DNA of 8,839 nucleotides. Source: Methanosphaera sp. SHI613 (GTDB taxonomy: Archaea; Methanobacteriota; Methanobacteria; Methanobacteriales; Methanobacteriaceae). The stretch covers positions 1 through 8,839 of the forward strand of contig MVJJ01000083.1 of NCBI GenBank assembly GCA_003266145.1. The letters are read 5' to 3'. The position numbers and the translations under genes are program-made. Shown here in pieces: positions 1 to 5,817 of the stretch. The stretch's first letter is position 1; every line of letters begins with the position of its first letter. The notes under the pieces are model-generated. The model was not told the DNA's origin. It did not search any database and saw only the letters and a program-made list of their open reading frames with translations.

Positions 1-543
1 TTTATTTGTGCATTATCTTTTAATGATTCATTATCAAATACTTACATCTTACATACCATTTCAGAGCTTGGCATTCCAAGCCCAAACTCGCCGTTATATT
101 TTTTAATGAACTCTGCATTCATCTTAGTTGGTCTGGCATTACTTTTAGGTGTTTATTACAATTTCAATGAGAACATTGATAAGAATAAGAAGTTATTTTA
201 CATTCTGACATGGATTACATCCGTTGGCGTAATTATTGTTGGACTGATTCATGGTGGAAATCCATTAACGTCAGGTTACCATACCCTTGGAGCCGTAATG
301 GCAATATTGGGCGGTAACATTTTATTAGGGGTTATTTCCAAGTCCATGATAAACTTTGAAAAATATCAAAAAGTCACGTTAACACTTGCCATTATCGGAT
401 TAATAGCATTCTGGATAATGTTTTTTAACATGAAAAGCATATACATGCCGGTGTTCGAGAGATTATCCGTTTATACATTAATCCTGTGGTGTTTTTTAAC
501 TGGTGCATACCCCTACCAGCAATATGAAGAAAAAAAATATTAA
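1..543 (+). CDS. DUF998-like multi-pass membrane protein (5' end outside window)
   Basis: The reading frame is open from base 1 and gives 180 residues ending at TAA 541-543. An internal ATG at 106 exists, but conserved-looking sequence (SELGIPSPNSPLYFLMNSAF) runs straight through it, so the true start lies left of the window. About five hydrophobic helices are visible, near residues 35-55, 66-84, 95-113, 124-142 and 153-170. The first helix is preceded by an LG-x-P-x-P-N segment. A G-N-P-x(5)-H-x-x-G-A motif (residues 86-98) lies before the third helix. This pattern, with a polar LG.P loop and a loop histidine before a glycine-rich helix, is like the DUF998 family of integral membrane proteins, whose function is unknown. 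The C-terminus is charged (EEKKY) and probably cytoplasmic. The gene converges on the zinc-ribbon gene with only 44 bases between them. The family call rests on motif memory and is moderately sure; membrane location is very likely. Confidence 0.7.
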   Translation, partial: FICALSFNDSLSNTYILHTISELGIPSPNSPLYFLMNSAFILVGLALLLGVYYNFNENIDKNKKLFYILTWITSVGVIIVGLIHGGNPLTSGYHTLGAVMAILGGNILLGVISKSMINFEKYQKVTLTLAIIGLIAFWIMFFNMKSIYMPVFERLSVYTLILWCFLTGAYPYQQYEEKKY

Positions 544-561
544 AAAAAAGTAAATGATTAC

Positions 562-585
562 AAGTAGTATAAATATACTACTTTT
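562..585. terminator. Shared hairpin terminator between convergent genes
   Basis: A perfect 9-bp inverted repeat (aagtagtat at 562-570, atactactt at 575-583) with a 4-base loop lies between the two converging stop codons. On the plus strand it is followed by T582-T585. On the minus strand it is followed by the complement of the A-run at 542-549, giving an oligo-U tail. It can therefore serve both genes. Archaeal termination depends mainly on the oligo-T tract, so the hairpin itself may act as a 3'-end stabiliser. Confidence 0.6.
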
Positions 586-587
586 AA

Positions 588-1238
588 TTAAAAGCTTTGT
601 GTTCCACCAGTTGCATCCATATATACATTACGTGTATCCTGTATATTTCCATTGCTGTCATATAATGTTATGTATGCATTATCAGGATAATACTTGAATG
701 CATCAGCACTTGAAACAGTAACATAACCAGAGCTGTCCACTGTAACAGGCACTATTTTTCCCTGATTCAAATTATTTCCATCCCTGCTATAAAGTACACT
801 TATTTTAACTTGTTTTCCGGAATGTTCTGCACCTACAAAAACAGAACACTTCGTCTTATCAGATAATGATGAACCAGTATAGAAACTTCCGCTTATAATC
901 TCCAATGGATAATCATTGCTTGGTGATTGAGTTGGATTATTTTGAGAAATGCTTTCCTGTGAATTTTTTTGGGACAAATCATTTTGTGAATTTATAGGAG
1001 TGTTGTTTGGAATTGCATTGTTGGAATTATTATTAGATAATAATAGGAACGTTCCTGCAACTATCAATACAATAATAAGCAATGTAATGCATACGATGAT
1101 GATTTTACTGTTATTATTGTTAGAATTTGTGGTTTGTTGAGGAACGTTATTTATACCAGTATCATACAATGGACTTCCACAATTTTTACAATACTGGCCG
1201 TTATCACTATTTAACGAGCCACACCGTTTACAAAACAT
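588..1238 (-). CDS. Zinc-ribbon, single-TM protein with exported C-terminal domain
   Basis: This is a 216-residue protein. Residues 3-20 form a compact zinc ribbon with two CxxC knuckles (C3, C6, C17, C20; MFCKRCG and YCKNCG). An Asn/Gln/Ser-rich linker leads to one strongly hydrophobic helix at about 45-67. A second low-complexity Asn/Ser/Gln linker (about 68-110) follows. The C-terminal domain (about 111-216) is beta-rich and ends with DTRNVYMDATGG. The likely topology is ribbon inside and C-terminal domain outside the membrane. Zinc-ribbon/TM proteins of this build are frequent in Methanobacteriales and are usually annotated only as zinc-ribbon domain proteins. Function is unknown; a sensor or envelope-stress role would be speculation. 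ATG 1238 is preferred over the adjacent TTG 1241 because GAGGTG at 1246-1251 stands seven bases from the ATG. The gene is monocistronic and diverges from the ACT-MBL gene. Confidence 0.82.
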   Translation of the reverse strand: MFCKRCGSLNSDNGQYCKNCGSPLYDTGINNVPQQTTNSNNNNSKIIIVCITLLIIVLIVAGTFLLLSNNNSNNAIPNNTPINSQNDLSQKNSQESISQNNPTQSPSNDYPLEIISGSFYTGSSLSDKTKCSVFVGAEHSGKQVKISVLYSRDGNNLNQGKIVPVTVDSSGYVTVSSADAFKYYPDNAYITLYDSNGNIQDTRNVYMDATGGTQSF

Positions 1239-1245
1239 CAAAATA

Positions 1246-1252
1246 CACCTCT
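1246..1252 (-). promoter_or_regulatory. Ribosome binding site that fixes the ATG start at 1238
   Basis: The minus strand reads AGAGGTG here, matching the archaeal anti-Shine-Dalgarno sequence, seven bases before ATG 1238. From the alternative TTG at 1241 the spacing would be only four bases, so the ATG is the better start. Confidence 0.7.
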
Positions 1253-1282
1253 TTAATCGTTAAAATAGGATTTATTATTATA

Positions 1283-1292
1283 GATATAAATA
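1283..1292 (-). promoter_or_regulatory. Candidate TATA box for the zinc-ribbon gene
   Basis: The minus strand reads atttatatc in this stretch, close to the archaeal TTTATATA consensus. It lies about 45 bases upstream of the ATG, which allows a transcription start roughly 25 bases downstream of the box and a short leader containing the ribosome binding site. Confidence 0.45.
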
Positions 1293-1374
1293 GATTATGC
1301 TGGCAGGTTGGGCAATGATAAAAATCAAAGACAACAGAAACTCTCCAGATTACCACCAAAAAATATGTGAAAAT

Positions 1375-1390
1375 AAAAAGGTATATAATT
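1375..1390 (+). promoter_or_regulatory. Candidate BRE/TATA promoter for the ACT-MBL gene
   Basis: An A-rich stretch (aaaaag) followed by gtatataatt looks like a TFB-recognition element plus TATA box. A start about 25 bases after the box would give a leader of roughly 40 bases. AGGA at 1441-1444 stands nine bases before ATG 1454 as a weak ribosome binding site; AAAGG at 1446-1450 is only three bases away. Confidence 0.5.
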
Positions 1391-1453
1391 TAAAATAGAA
1401 AATTAAAAATAGATGAGAGATTCTTTCAATCAATCAAAATAGGACAAAGGAAT

Positions 1454-2875
1454 ATGAATTATAAGACATTTATACTACGATTAGAAGATCGTTCAGGTCA
1501 TTTGTTAGAAGTATCAAAAATTATATCATCACATAATGCAAACATTACCCGTCTTAGCTACAATAAAATAGTGGACCAACATACGGTTTTTGTTGAAGTT
1601 TATGCTGATGAAAAAAACCTTGATAACCTACAGATCGAATTGAATGAAAAAAATTTCCTGCTAAAACAGAGCAGTGAAGAAGTAGACGTTTTGATTACTC
1701 TTAAAATACTGGACATACCGGGAACCGTGACAAACATACTTGAGGTTTTTGAAAGATACGACGTGAACATATCCTACGTAAACACTCAGGAAAATGATAC
1801 ATCATATCAATACTGTAAAATAGGACTTTACGCTGCAAATTTGGAGCTGATTCATAAAGTTATTGAAAAAATAAGTACATTTTGTGAGATTGTCTCGATT
1901 AATTATGATACCCAAGAGAAGGTAATCGACAACAGCGCTTTCTATCATAATTTTGCTCAGGAAATGACAAGAACATTATCATTGACACAAAAACAGACAG
2001 ACGACTTTCTTAACAACTCGAATAAGATTCTTCAGATACTTGAGGATAAACATGAAAATTACTTCAAAACATTTAATTACATCAGAAAATTCGCAAACTT
2101 CACGATTGACTTTAAGAAGGATAAATTCAATCCACGTGTAAATCACAAGACCATTACAAGTGATACAACATTATACCTGATTGAACCACCATGTGGAGGC
2201 AATACATATATAATAGAGCATGACAACGAATTACTGTTCATTGATTCAGGATTTAAATGCTATGAAGAGGAGATGAAGGCCATATTCCACATGTTGTTTG
2301 ATGACTTTGACAATATGAAAAAACAGATGATACTTACCCATGCAGATATGGATCATGCCGGTATCAGCGACATATTCGAAAATATATACGTCAGTGAGAA
2401 TACGTTCATCAACTTCAAAAGGGAACATGAAGGCAAAAAGGATTTCAGGGAAGAAAATCCATTGCATGAACCATATATAAAATTGGATAGAATCATCTCA
2501 AAATATGAACCACCAGAGCTAATGAAACTTAGGATTATTGGAAACAAATCTGGTGATGAAGACTTTGAAAAAATTGGAGAATTCGAATTTAATGAATTGT
2601 CATTTGATATTTATGAATCCAATGGAGGACACCTGAAAGGAGAAATCATAATAGTTGAAAAGAATAAGAAAATAATATTTACGGGTGACATCTTCGTTAA
2701 CATCAAAGGATTTACCAGGGAACAGTATGAGTTTAACCTACTTGCACCATACCTTATGGGCTCTGTCAACAGTGACTCTACCAAAGCCTCAGCCTGTAGA
2801 AAGATTATACTCGACAGGTGTACGGATTATCTGTTATGTCCAGGACATGGTACGTGGGTTGAAAATAATGATTAA
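1454..2875 (+). CDS. Double-ACT-domain metallo-beta-lactamase-fold hydrolase
   Basis: This 473-residue protein has two ACT domains fused to a metallo-beta-lactamase (MBL) domain. ACT1 spans about 2-72 (LEDRSGHLLEV then NANITRLSY) and ACT2 about 78-152 (LDIPGTVTNILEVF then VNISYVN). Both show the D-x-x/P-G turn and the N-I strand typical of amino-acid-binding regulatory domains. A charged, probably helical linker (about 155-225) leads to the MBL domain, about 237-473. Its ligand set is complete: T-H-A-D-M-D-H at 295-301 (H296, D298, D300, H301), GGH393, FTGD412 and PGHG with H465. That implies a dinuclear metal site and a hydrolase or related reaction of glyoxalase-II/flavoprotein-like type. 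The substrate is not readable from sequence. By family knowledge, the ACT pair suggests allosteric control by an amino acid or another small ligand. No signal peptide is seen, so it is cytoplasmic. It stands alone between a divergent promoter region and a gene-free gap, so context gives no pathway. The domain calls are firm; the biological role is unknown. Confidence 0.88.
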   Translation: MNYKTFILRLEDRSGHLLEVSKIISSHNANITRLSYNKIVDQHTVFVEVYADEKNLDNLQIELNEKNFLLKQSSEEVDVLITLKILDIPGTVTNILEVFERYDVNISYVNTQENDTSYQYCKIGLYAANLELIHKVIEKISTFCEIVSINYDTQEKVIDNSAFYHNFAQEMTRTLSLTQKQTDDFLNNSNKILQILEDKHENYFKTFNYIRKFANFTIDFKKDKFNPRVNHKTITSDTTLYLIEPPCGGNTYIIEHDNELLFIDSGFKCYEEEMKAIFHMLFDDFDNMKKQMILTHADMDHAGISDIFENIYVSENTFINFKREHEGKKDFREENPLHEPYIKLDRIISKYEPPELMKLRIIGNKSGDEDFEKIGEFEFNELSFDIYESNGGHLKGEIIIVEKNKKIIFTGDIFVNIKGFTREQYEFNLLAPYLMGSVNSDSTKASACRKIILDRCTDYLLCPGHGTWVENND

Positions 2876-3044
2876 ATGTCAAAACAGTTATCATAAAATC
2901 AATACGATAATAAAATCAATGTGATTACCAAAACTACCTAAATACATGCAATTATCCGAAACAACAGATAAAACAACAAAATTAGCCAAATAATTGTATA
3001 ACCACAACACTCCTTTATTAAAAAAAATATATACAATCAACGAC

Positions 3045-3057
3045 AAAAATATATTAT
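3045..3057 (+). promoter_or_regulatory. Candidate TATA box for the YhgE/Pip gene
   Basis: The stretch aaaaatatattat matches an archaeal TATA element. Transcription would start around 3075-3085, inside or at the edge of the palindrome at 3073-3091, leaving a leader of about 60 bases. A second TATA-like stretch lies at 3026-3034. Confidence 0.35.
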
Positions 3058-3072
3058 AACTATTTAAAAAAA

Positions 3073-3102
3073 TGGAGAATTATAGTCTCCAATACTTTTT
3101 TT
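3073..3102 (+). terminator. Palindrome plus T-run (terminator or operator)
   Basis: TGGAGA (3073-3078) and TCTCCA (3086-3091) form a perfect six-base inverted repeat around a seven-base spacer. T3096-T3102 follows closely and a second run, T3111-T3118, comes after it. It could end read-through transcription from the ACT-MBL gene. However, it also sits between the candidate TATA boxes and the ribosome binding site of the next gene, where a repressor operator or attenuating leader would lie. The sequence alone does not decide. Confidence 0.4.
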
Positions 3103-3132
3103 AACAATTATTTTTTTTCTTATGAAAGTTAC

Positions 3133-3141
3133 GAGGGGTGA
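3133..3141 (+). promoter_or_regulatory. Ribosome binding site that fixes the ATG start at 3144
   Basis: GAGGGGTGA is complementary to the 3' end of archaeal 16S rRNA and lies just before ATG 3144. The GTG at 3138, two codons upstream in the same frame, is part of this binding site, so it is unlikely to be the initiation codon. Confidence 0.7.
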
Positions 3142-3143
3142 AT

Positions 3144-5375
3144 ATGAAAAAACTTGATTTGAGAAAAAGTGAAGATAATGATAGTCGAAGACTCTTAAAC
3201 AAGGTTGACCATAACAGAGAAAAGTATAATCAAAAAATGGAAACCAGTAAAGAAAATATATTCGAAATAATACAAAGAGACTTCAGGTCCTCATTTACCA
3301 ATCCTATTGTAATATTACTGTTGCTTGGAATAATATTATTACCATCATTGTACGGTATAATAAATATCTATGCTTGTTGGGATCCATATGAAGAAACAAG
3401 CAACGTCCAATTTGCAATAGCAAATGAAGATCAAGGGGCAAATTACCAAAATTATACGATTAACGCAGGTAACGACCTTATAACTTCATTATCGAATAAT
3501 ACTGATTTTAAATGGGTATACGTTACGGCTGATGAGTTAAGAAGTGGAGTCCATAACGGATCATATTATGCGGGTATCGTGATTCCACATGATTTTAGTA
3601 AATCAATTGTATCAATAACTACAGATACACCACACTCAGCCAGATTAGAATATTATGTTAATGAAAAAACCAATCCTGTAGCTGCAAAGTTAACTGATGC
3701 TGCTTCAAAGGCTGTCTTCAATAAGCTAAACTCAGAAATAGTAGCATTTATCAATGTTGCAGCTTATGACAAACTTGGAGAACTTCAGTCAGGACTTGCT
3801 GATGGTGCCGCAAAAATGGAGGACGGTGCAGACCAACTATCCGCAGGTGCAGATAAAGTGGCAAGTGGTGCAGACCAACTCGAAAGTGGAGCAAACAAAG
3901 TATCAAGTGGTGCAGACCAACTTGCAAATGGTGCTACCGAAATATCCGTGGGGGCTAACAAGTTATCAGGCGGTGCAGACCAGGTAGCAAGTGGTGCAAG
4001 TCAAGTAGCTGATGGAACAGGCCAATTGGCAGCCAAATCAGATGATTTGTACAATACATACCATAAAATAAAAAATGCATTGGAACAACTTACAGATTCA
4101 TCAAAATTAAGCAATGATATGGATAAACTTGATGCAAATACTGCTCAAATTGCAAAAGAACTACGAGAATTAGACAACAGAACACACAACGTTTCAACCA
4201 ATACGGCAAACTTATCCGATGCTGCATATAACCTATCTGATAAGGCATATCAACTTGACAAAAACTCTGAGGAAATAGCATCCAGAACACATAACATATC
4301 TACCAGATTCGATAAAATTTCTGCAGATATATCCCGTCTAAATGAAGCTATTAAAAACAACGAGGATAAATCAAAAATAGATGGATTATTAAATAAAATT
4401 GATGGGGAATTAAATGCTACAAACCAAAACATATCCAAGTTAAATACCGGAGCACACCTTGTAGCAAACGGTTCAAGTCAGCTTGCCAGCGGATCACATG
4501 ATCTTGCCAGCGGTTCAAAACAGTTGGCCGATGGTTCTTATGAATTATCAAATGGAGTTCATATACTTTCCAATGGTACAATGGAATTGGCTGCAGGTGC
4601 AGAATTATTAGGTTATTCATCAGCATCAGCATTGCAGAACGCATCTGATTCAATAGGTTCTGCTGCAGATCAGTTATCTGCCGTTACGAATCTGACTGAT
4701 GACCAGGTTGAGGATTACTTCCTTGGACCTGTTAAGCTACAAAGATATGAGGAGTTTCCAACAAATAACTATGGTTCACAGGTTGCACCGTTCTACTTAG
4801 TGTTATCCATGTGGGTAGGTGCTCTGATTAATACAGTAATGTTAAAGACAGGTACAAGTATCGGTACAAAATATAAGCCACATGAAATGTACTTGGGTAA
4901 ACTGGCCCTGTTTAATATCGTAGCAATACTTCAGACGACAGTTACATTGATAGGTTGTTATCTATTGGGAATTGACATTTATAATGGACCTGTATTTGCA
5001 TTTACATGTTACTTCGTATCGATGGTATTCATGGCGATAATATATTCATTATCTTCATTGCTCGGCGAAGTTGGTAAGGGAATAGCAATATTGCTTCTGG
5101 TATTCCAGATATCAGGTACAGGAGGTATTTATCCGGTTGAGATTATGAATACAATCTTTGGAATAATAAATCCATTCCTTCCTATGACTCATGGTATAAA
5201 CATTGTCCGTGAATCACAGCTTGGACTCATATGGAGCAATTACATACCATCATTCATGTTCCTATTGATACTTGGTATTATCATGATTATAGCATCAGTT
5301 CTGCTTAAACAGAGATGGGATAAACGTACCAAGTTCTTTGAAGATAAGCTTGAAGAATCAGGTCTTTTCAATTAA
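3144..5375 (+). CDS. YhgE/Pip-family membrane protein with heptad-repeat outer loop
   Basis: This 743-residue protein matches the YhgE/Pip (phage infection protein-like) family at both ends. The N-terminal part has a charged cytoplasmic tail, then RDFRSSFTNP and TM1 (about 53-76) ending in LLPSLYGIINIYACWDPY, followed by FAIANEDQGA, all family hallmarks. The C-terminal ABC-2-like membrane domain has about five helices (about 549-567, 585-608, 617-640, 646-664, 703-721), with SGTGGIYPVE, INPFLPMTHGINIVRE and a basic cytoplasmic tail. The long loop between them (about 77-548) should lie outside the cell. It has 7-residue GAxxLxx-type repeats at about 220-296 and 436-487 and a coiled-coil-like centre at about 300-432. 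In bacteria, members act in phage adsorption (Lactococcus Pip), and the related EsaA works in type VII secretion. The role in archaea is unknown, and no ESX or ATPase partner lies nearby. The start is chosen by the binding site at 3133-3141. A T9 run at 5401-5409 follows the gene. Confidence 0.88.
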   Translation: MKKLDLRKSEDNDSRRLLNKVDHNREKYNQKMETSKENIFEIIQRDFRSSFTNPIVILLLLGIILLPSLYGIINIYACWDPYEETSNVQFAIANEDQGANYQNYTINAGNDLITSLSNNTDFKWVYVTADELRSGVHNGSYYAGIVIPHDFSKSIVSITTDTPHSARLEYYVNEKTNPVAAKLTDAASKAVFNKLNSEIVAFINVAAYDKLGELQSGLADGAAKMEDGADQLSAGADKVASGADQLESGANKVSSGADQLANGATEISVGANKLSGGADQVASGASQVADGTGQLAAKSDDLYNTYHKIKNALEQLTDSSKLSNDMDKLDANTAQIAKELRELDNRTHNVSTNTANLSDAAYNLSDKAYQLDKNSEEIASRTHNISTRFDKISADISRLNEAIKNNEDKSKIDGLLNKIDGELNATNQNISKLNTGAHLVANGSSQLASGSHDLASGSKQLADGSYELSNGVHILSNGTMELAAGAELLGYSSASALQNASDSIGSAADQLSAVTNLTDDQVEDYFLGPVKLQRYEEFPTNNYGSQVAPFYLVLSMWVGALINTVMLKTGTSIGTKYKPHEMYLGKLALFNIVAILQTTVTLIGCYLLGIDIYNGPVFAFTCYFVSMVFMAIIYSLSSLLGEVGKGIAILLLVFQISGTGGIYPVEIMNTIFGIINPFLPMTHGINIVRESQLGLIWSNYIPSFMFLLILGIIMIIASVLLKQRWDKRTKFFEDKLEESGLFN
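3801..4031 (+). repeat. In-gene 21-base (7-residue) tandem repeat block
   Basis: Within the YhgE/Pip gene, residues 220-296 are consecutive heptads of the form G-A-x-x-(L/V/I)-x-x. At DNA level the 14-mer ggtgcagaccaact recurs at 3825, 3867 and 3909, exactly 42 bases apart, and a shortened copy (ggtgcagacca) starts at 3972, 63 bases later. All spacings are multiples of 21, so copy-number change would keep the frame. A second, more diverged block lies at about 4449-4604. Confidence 0.85.
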
Positions 5376-5400
5376 AGACTATTCCATAACCCCTTACTTA

Positions 5401-5409
5401 TTTTTTTTT
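5401..5409 (+). terminator. Oligo-T terminator after the YhgE/Pip gene
   Basis: Nine consecutive T residues lie 26 bases after the stop codon, followed by another T-rich stretch (5411-5425). No strong hairpin precedes the run, which fits the hairpin-independent oligo-U termination known in archaea. Confidence 0.5.
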
Positions 5410-5461
5410 GTTTACTTAAATTTTTGAAAAAATAGCATAACAAGTAGATATAATTTTAAAT

Positions 5462-5475
5462 AAGATTATATAATG
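5462..5475 (+). promoter_or_regulatory. Candidate TATA box for the small transporter pair
   Basis: aagattatataatg resembles a BRE/TATA element about 50 bases upstream of ATG 5523. A start near 5498 would leave a short leader carrying GGAG at 5509-5512, spaced ten bases from the ATG. Confidence 0.45.
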
Positions 5476-5522
5476 TTAAGATATGAATTAAATTTTATGA
5501 AAAAATATGGAGAATGAAAAAC

Positions 5523-5606
5523 ATGTTGGAGGAATATTTACCATTTCTTGGTTTGCTGATATTTGGTAACATTGAAAACCTGATCTGGCAAGTCAAGGTG
5601 AAGTGA
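5523..5606 (+). pseudogene. N-terminal fragment of frameshifted small transporter (first copy)
   Basis: This 27-residue reading frame has a proper ATG and ribosome binding site (GGAG 5509-5512) and begins MLEEYLPFLGLLIFGNIENL, then runs into TGA 5604-5606. Residues 8-21 match the start of the intact paralogue downstream (FWGLLIIGNIENLI). After Ile21 the homology continues in another frame: LASQGEVKK, against LASQGAISH in the paralogue. Restoring one base between 5584 and 5585 (ctg at? ctg gca) joins the two into a 95-residue protein that aligns without gaps to the paralogue over 76 positions, with 41 identities by my hand count. A one-base deletion or a sequencing error is therefore the simplest explanation. 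No classic slippery heptamer is present at the junction. The fragment stop overlaps the GTG of the next frame (GTGA), so reinitiation cannot be excluded. Confidence 0.75.
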
Positions 5607-5806
5607 AGAAGGCAAATGTATTATCATTGAGCATTATGAGTATAATCATAGTAGTTTTATGGTTTATCATCGGAACGGTACTGACAGAACAGGCTATACG
5701 TTACTCAAACATCATTGATTTTATCGGAGGACTAGTGATATTCATATTAGGTATCCAGTCAATAGTTGAAGTCTACAAAAACAAAAAATCAAATAAATCA
5801 GAATAG
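5603..5806 (+). CDS. C-terminal two-helix part of frameshifted half-size exporter
   Basis: Read from GTG 5603 this gives 67 residues with two hydrophobic helices (about 6-28 and 37-55) and a basic tail (KNKKSNKSE). It corresponds to residues 29-89 of the intact paralogue at 5818-6090. It lacks the first helix with the GNIENLILASQG motif, which sits in the other frame upstream. The sequence IGGLVIFILGIQSIVE resembles the last helix of MntP-type manganese exporters (LGGLVLIGIGVQIL in E. coli MntP, as I recall it). As a stand-alone protein it would be an incomplete transporter half. It is best read as the rear part of a broken gene spanning 5523-5806, unless translation reinitiates at the GTGA overlap. 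The stop is TAG 5804-5806, and the next gene starts 11 bases later, so the two are co-transcribed. Confidence 0.6.
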   Translation: MKKANVLSLSIMSIIIVVLWFIIGTVLTEQAIRYSNIIDFIGGLVIFILGIQSIVEVYKNKKSNKSE

Positions 5807-5813
5807 AAGGTGA
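5807..5813 (+). promoter_or_regulatory. Ribosome binding site of the second small transporter gene
   Basis: AAGGTGA begins immediately after the stop codon at 5806, with the GGTG core five bases from ATG 5818. The tight spacing shows that the two small genes form one operon. Confidence 0.65.
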
Positions 5814-5817
5814 AAAT

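Larger units (their letters stand above)
2876..3143 (+). other. Gene-free spacer upstream of the YhgE/Pip gene
   Basis: These 268 bases contain no supportable reading frame and are strongly A-rich. The left two thirds show nothing recognisable and no oligo-T run that would end the ACT-MBL transcript early. The right third holds TATA-like stretches (aaatatata at 3026-3034, aaaaatatatt at 3045-3055), a palindrome at 3073-3091, T-runs at 3096-3102 and 3111-3118, and a ribosome binding site at 3133-3141. Confidence 0.6.

Noticed and set aside
106..543. ATG at 106 as the start of the first gene
   Set aside because: The same frame is open to base 1 and encodes a plausible conserved loop (LGIPSP) and upstream sequence, so the gene is cut by the window edge rather than starting at 106.
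949..1318. Two plus-strand frames of 63 codons opposite the zinc-ribbon gene
   Set aside because: One is antisense to the TM and linker region, which explains its hydrophobicity; the other runs into promoter sequence without a binding site.
2685..2924. Plus-strand frame of 79 codons overlapping the end of the ACT-MBL gene
   Set aside because: It overlaps the conserved FTGD and PGHG motif region of the MBL domain in another frame, has no ribosome binding site and no recognisable features.
3138..3146. GTG at 3138 as the start of the YhgE/Pip gene
   Set aside because: The GTG is part of the GAGGGGTGA ribosome binding site for ATG 3144, so starting there would leave no binding site.
3801..4604. 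CRISPR-like or mobile repeat array
   Set aside because: The repeats are in phase with the reading frame, vary mostly in codon-compatible ways, have no unique spacers of constant length and encode a heptad protein pattern.
4090..4653. Several minus-strand frames inside the YhgE/Pip gene
   Set aside because: They are antisense to the repeat-rich loop and overlap each other in different frames; the biased composition of the repeats explains the lack of stops.
5583..5606. Programmed ribosomal frameshift joining the two parts of the first small transporter
   Set aside because: No X-XXY-YYZ slippery heptamer or obvious downstream structure is seen at the junction, so a plain deletion is simpler. 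It is kept only as an alternative in the finding.
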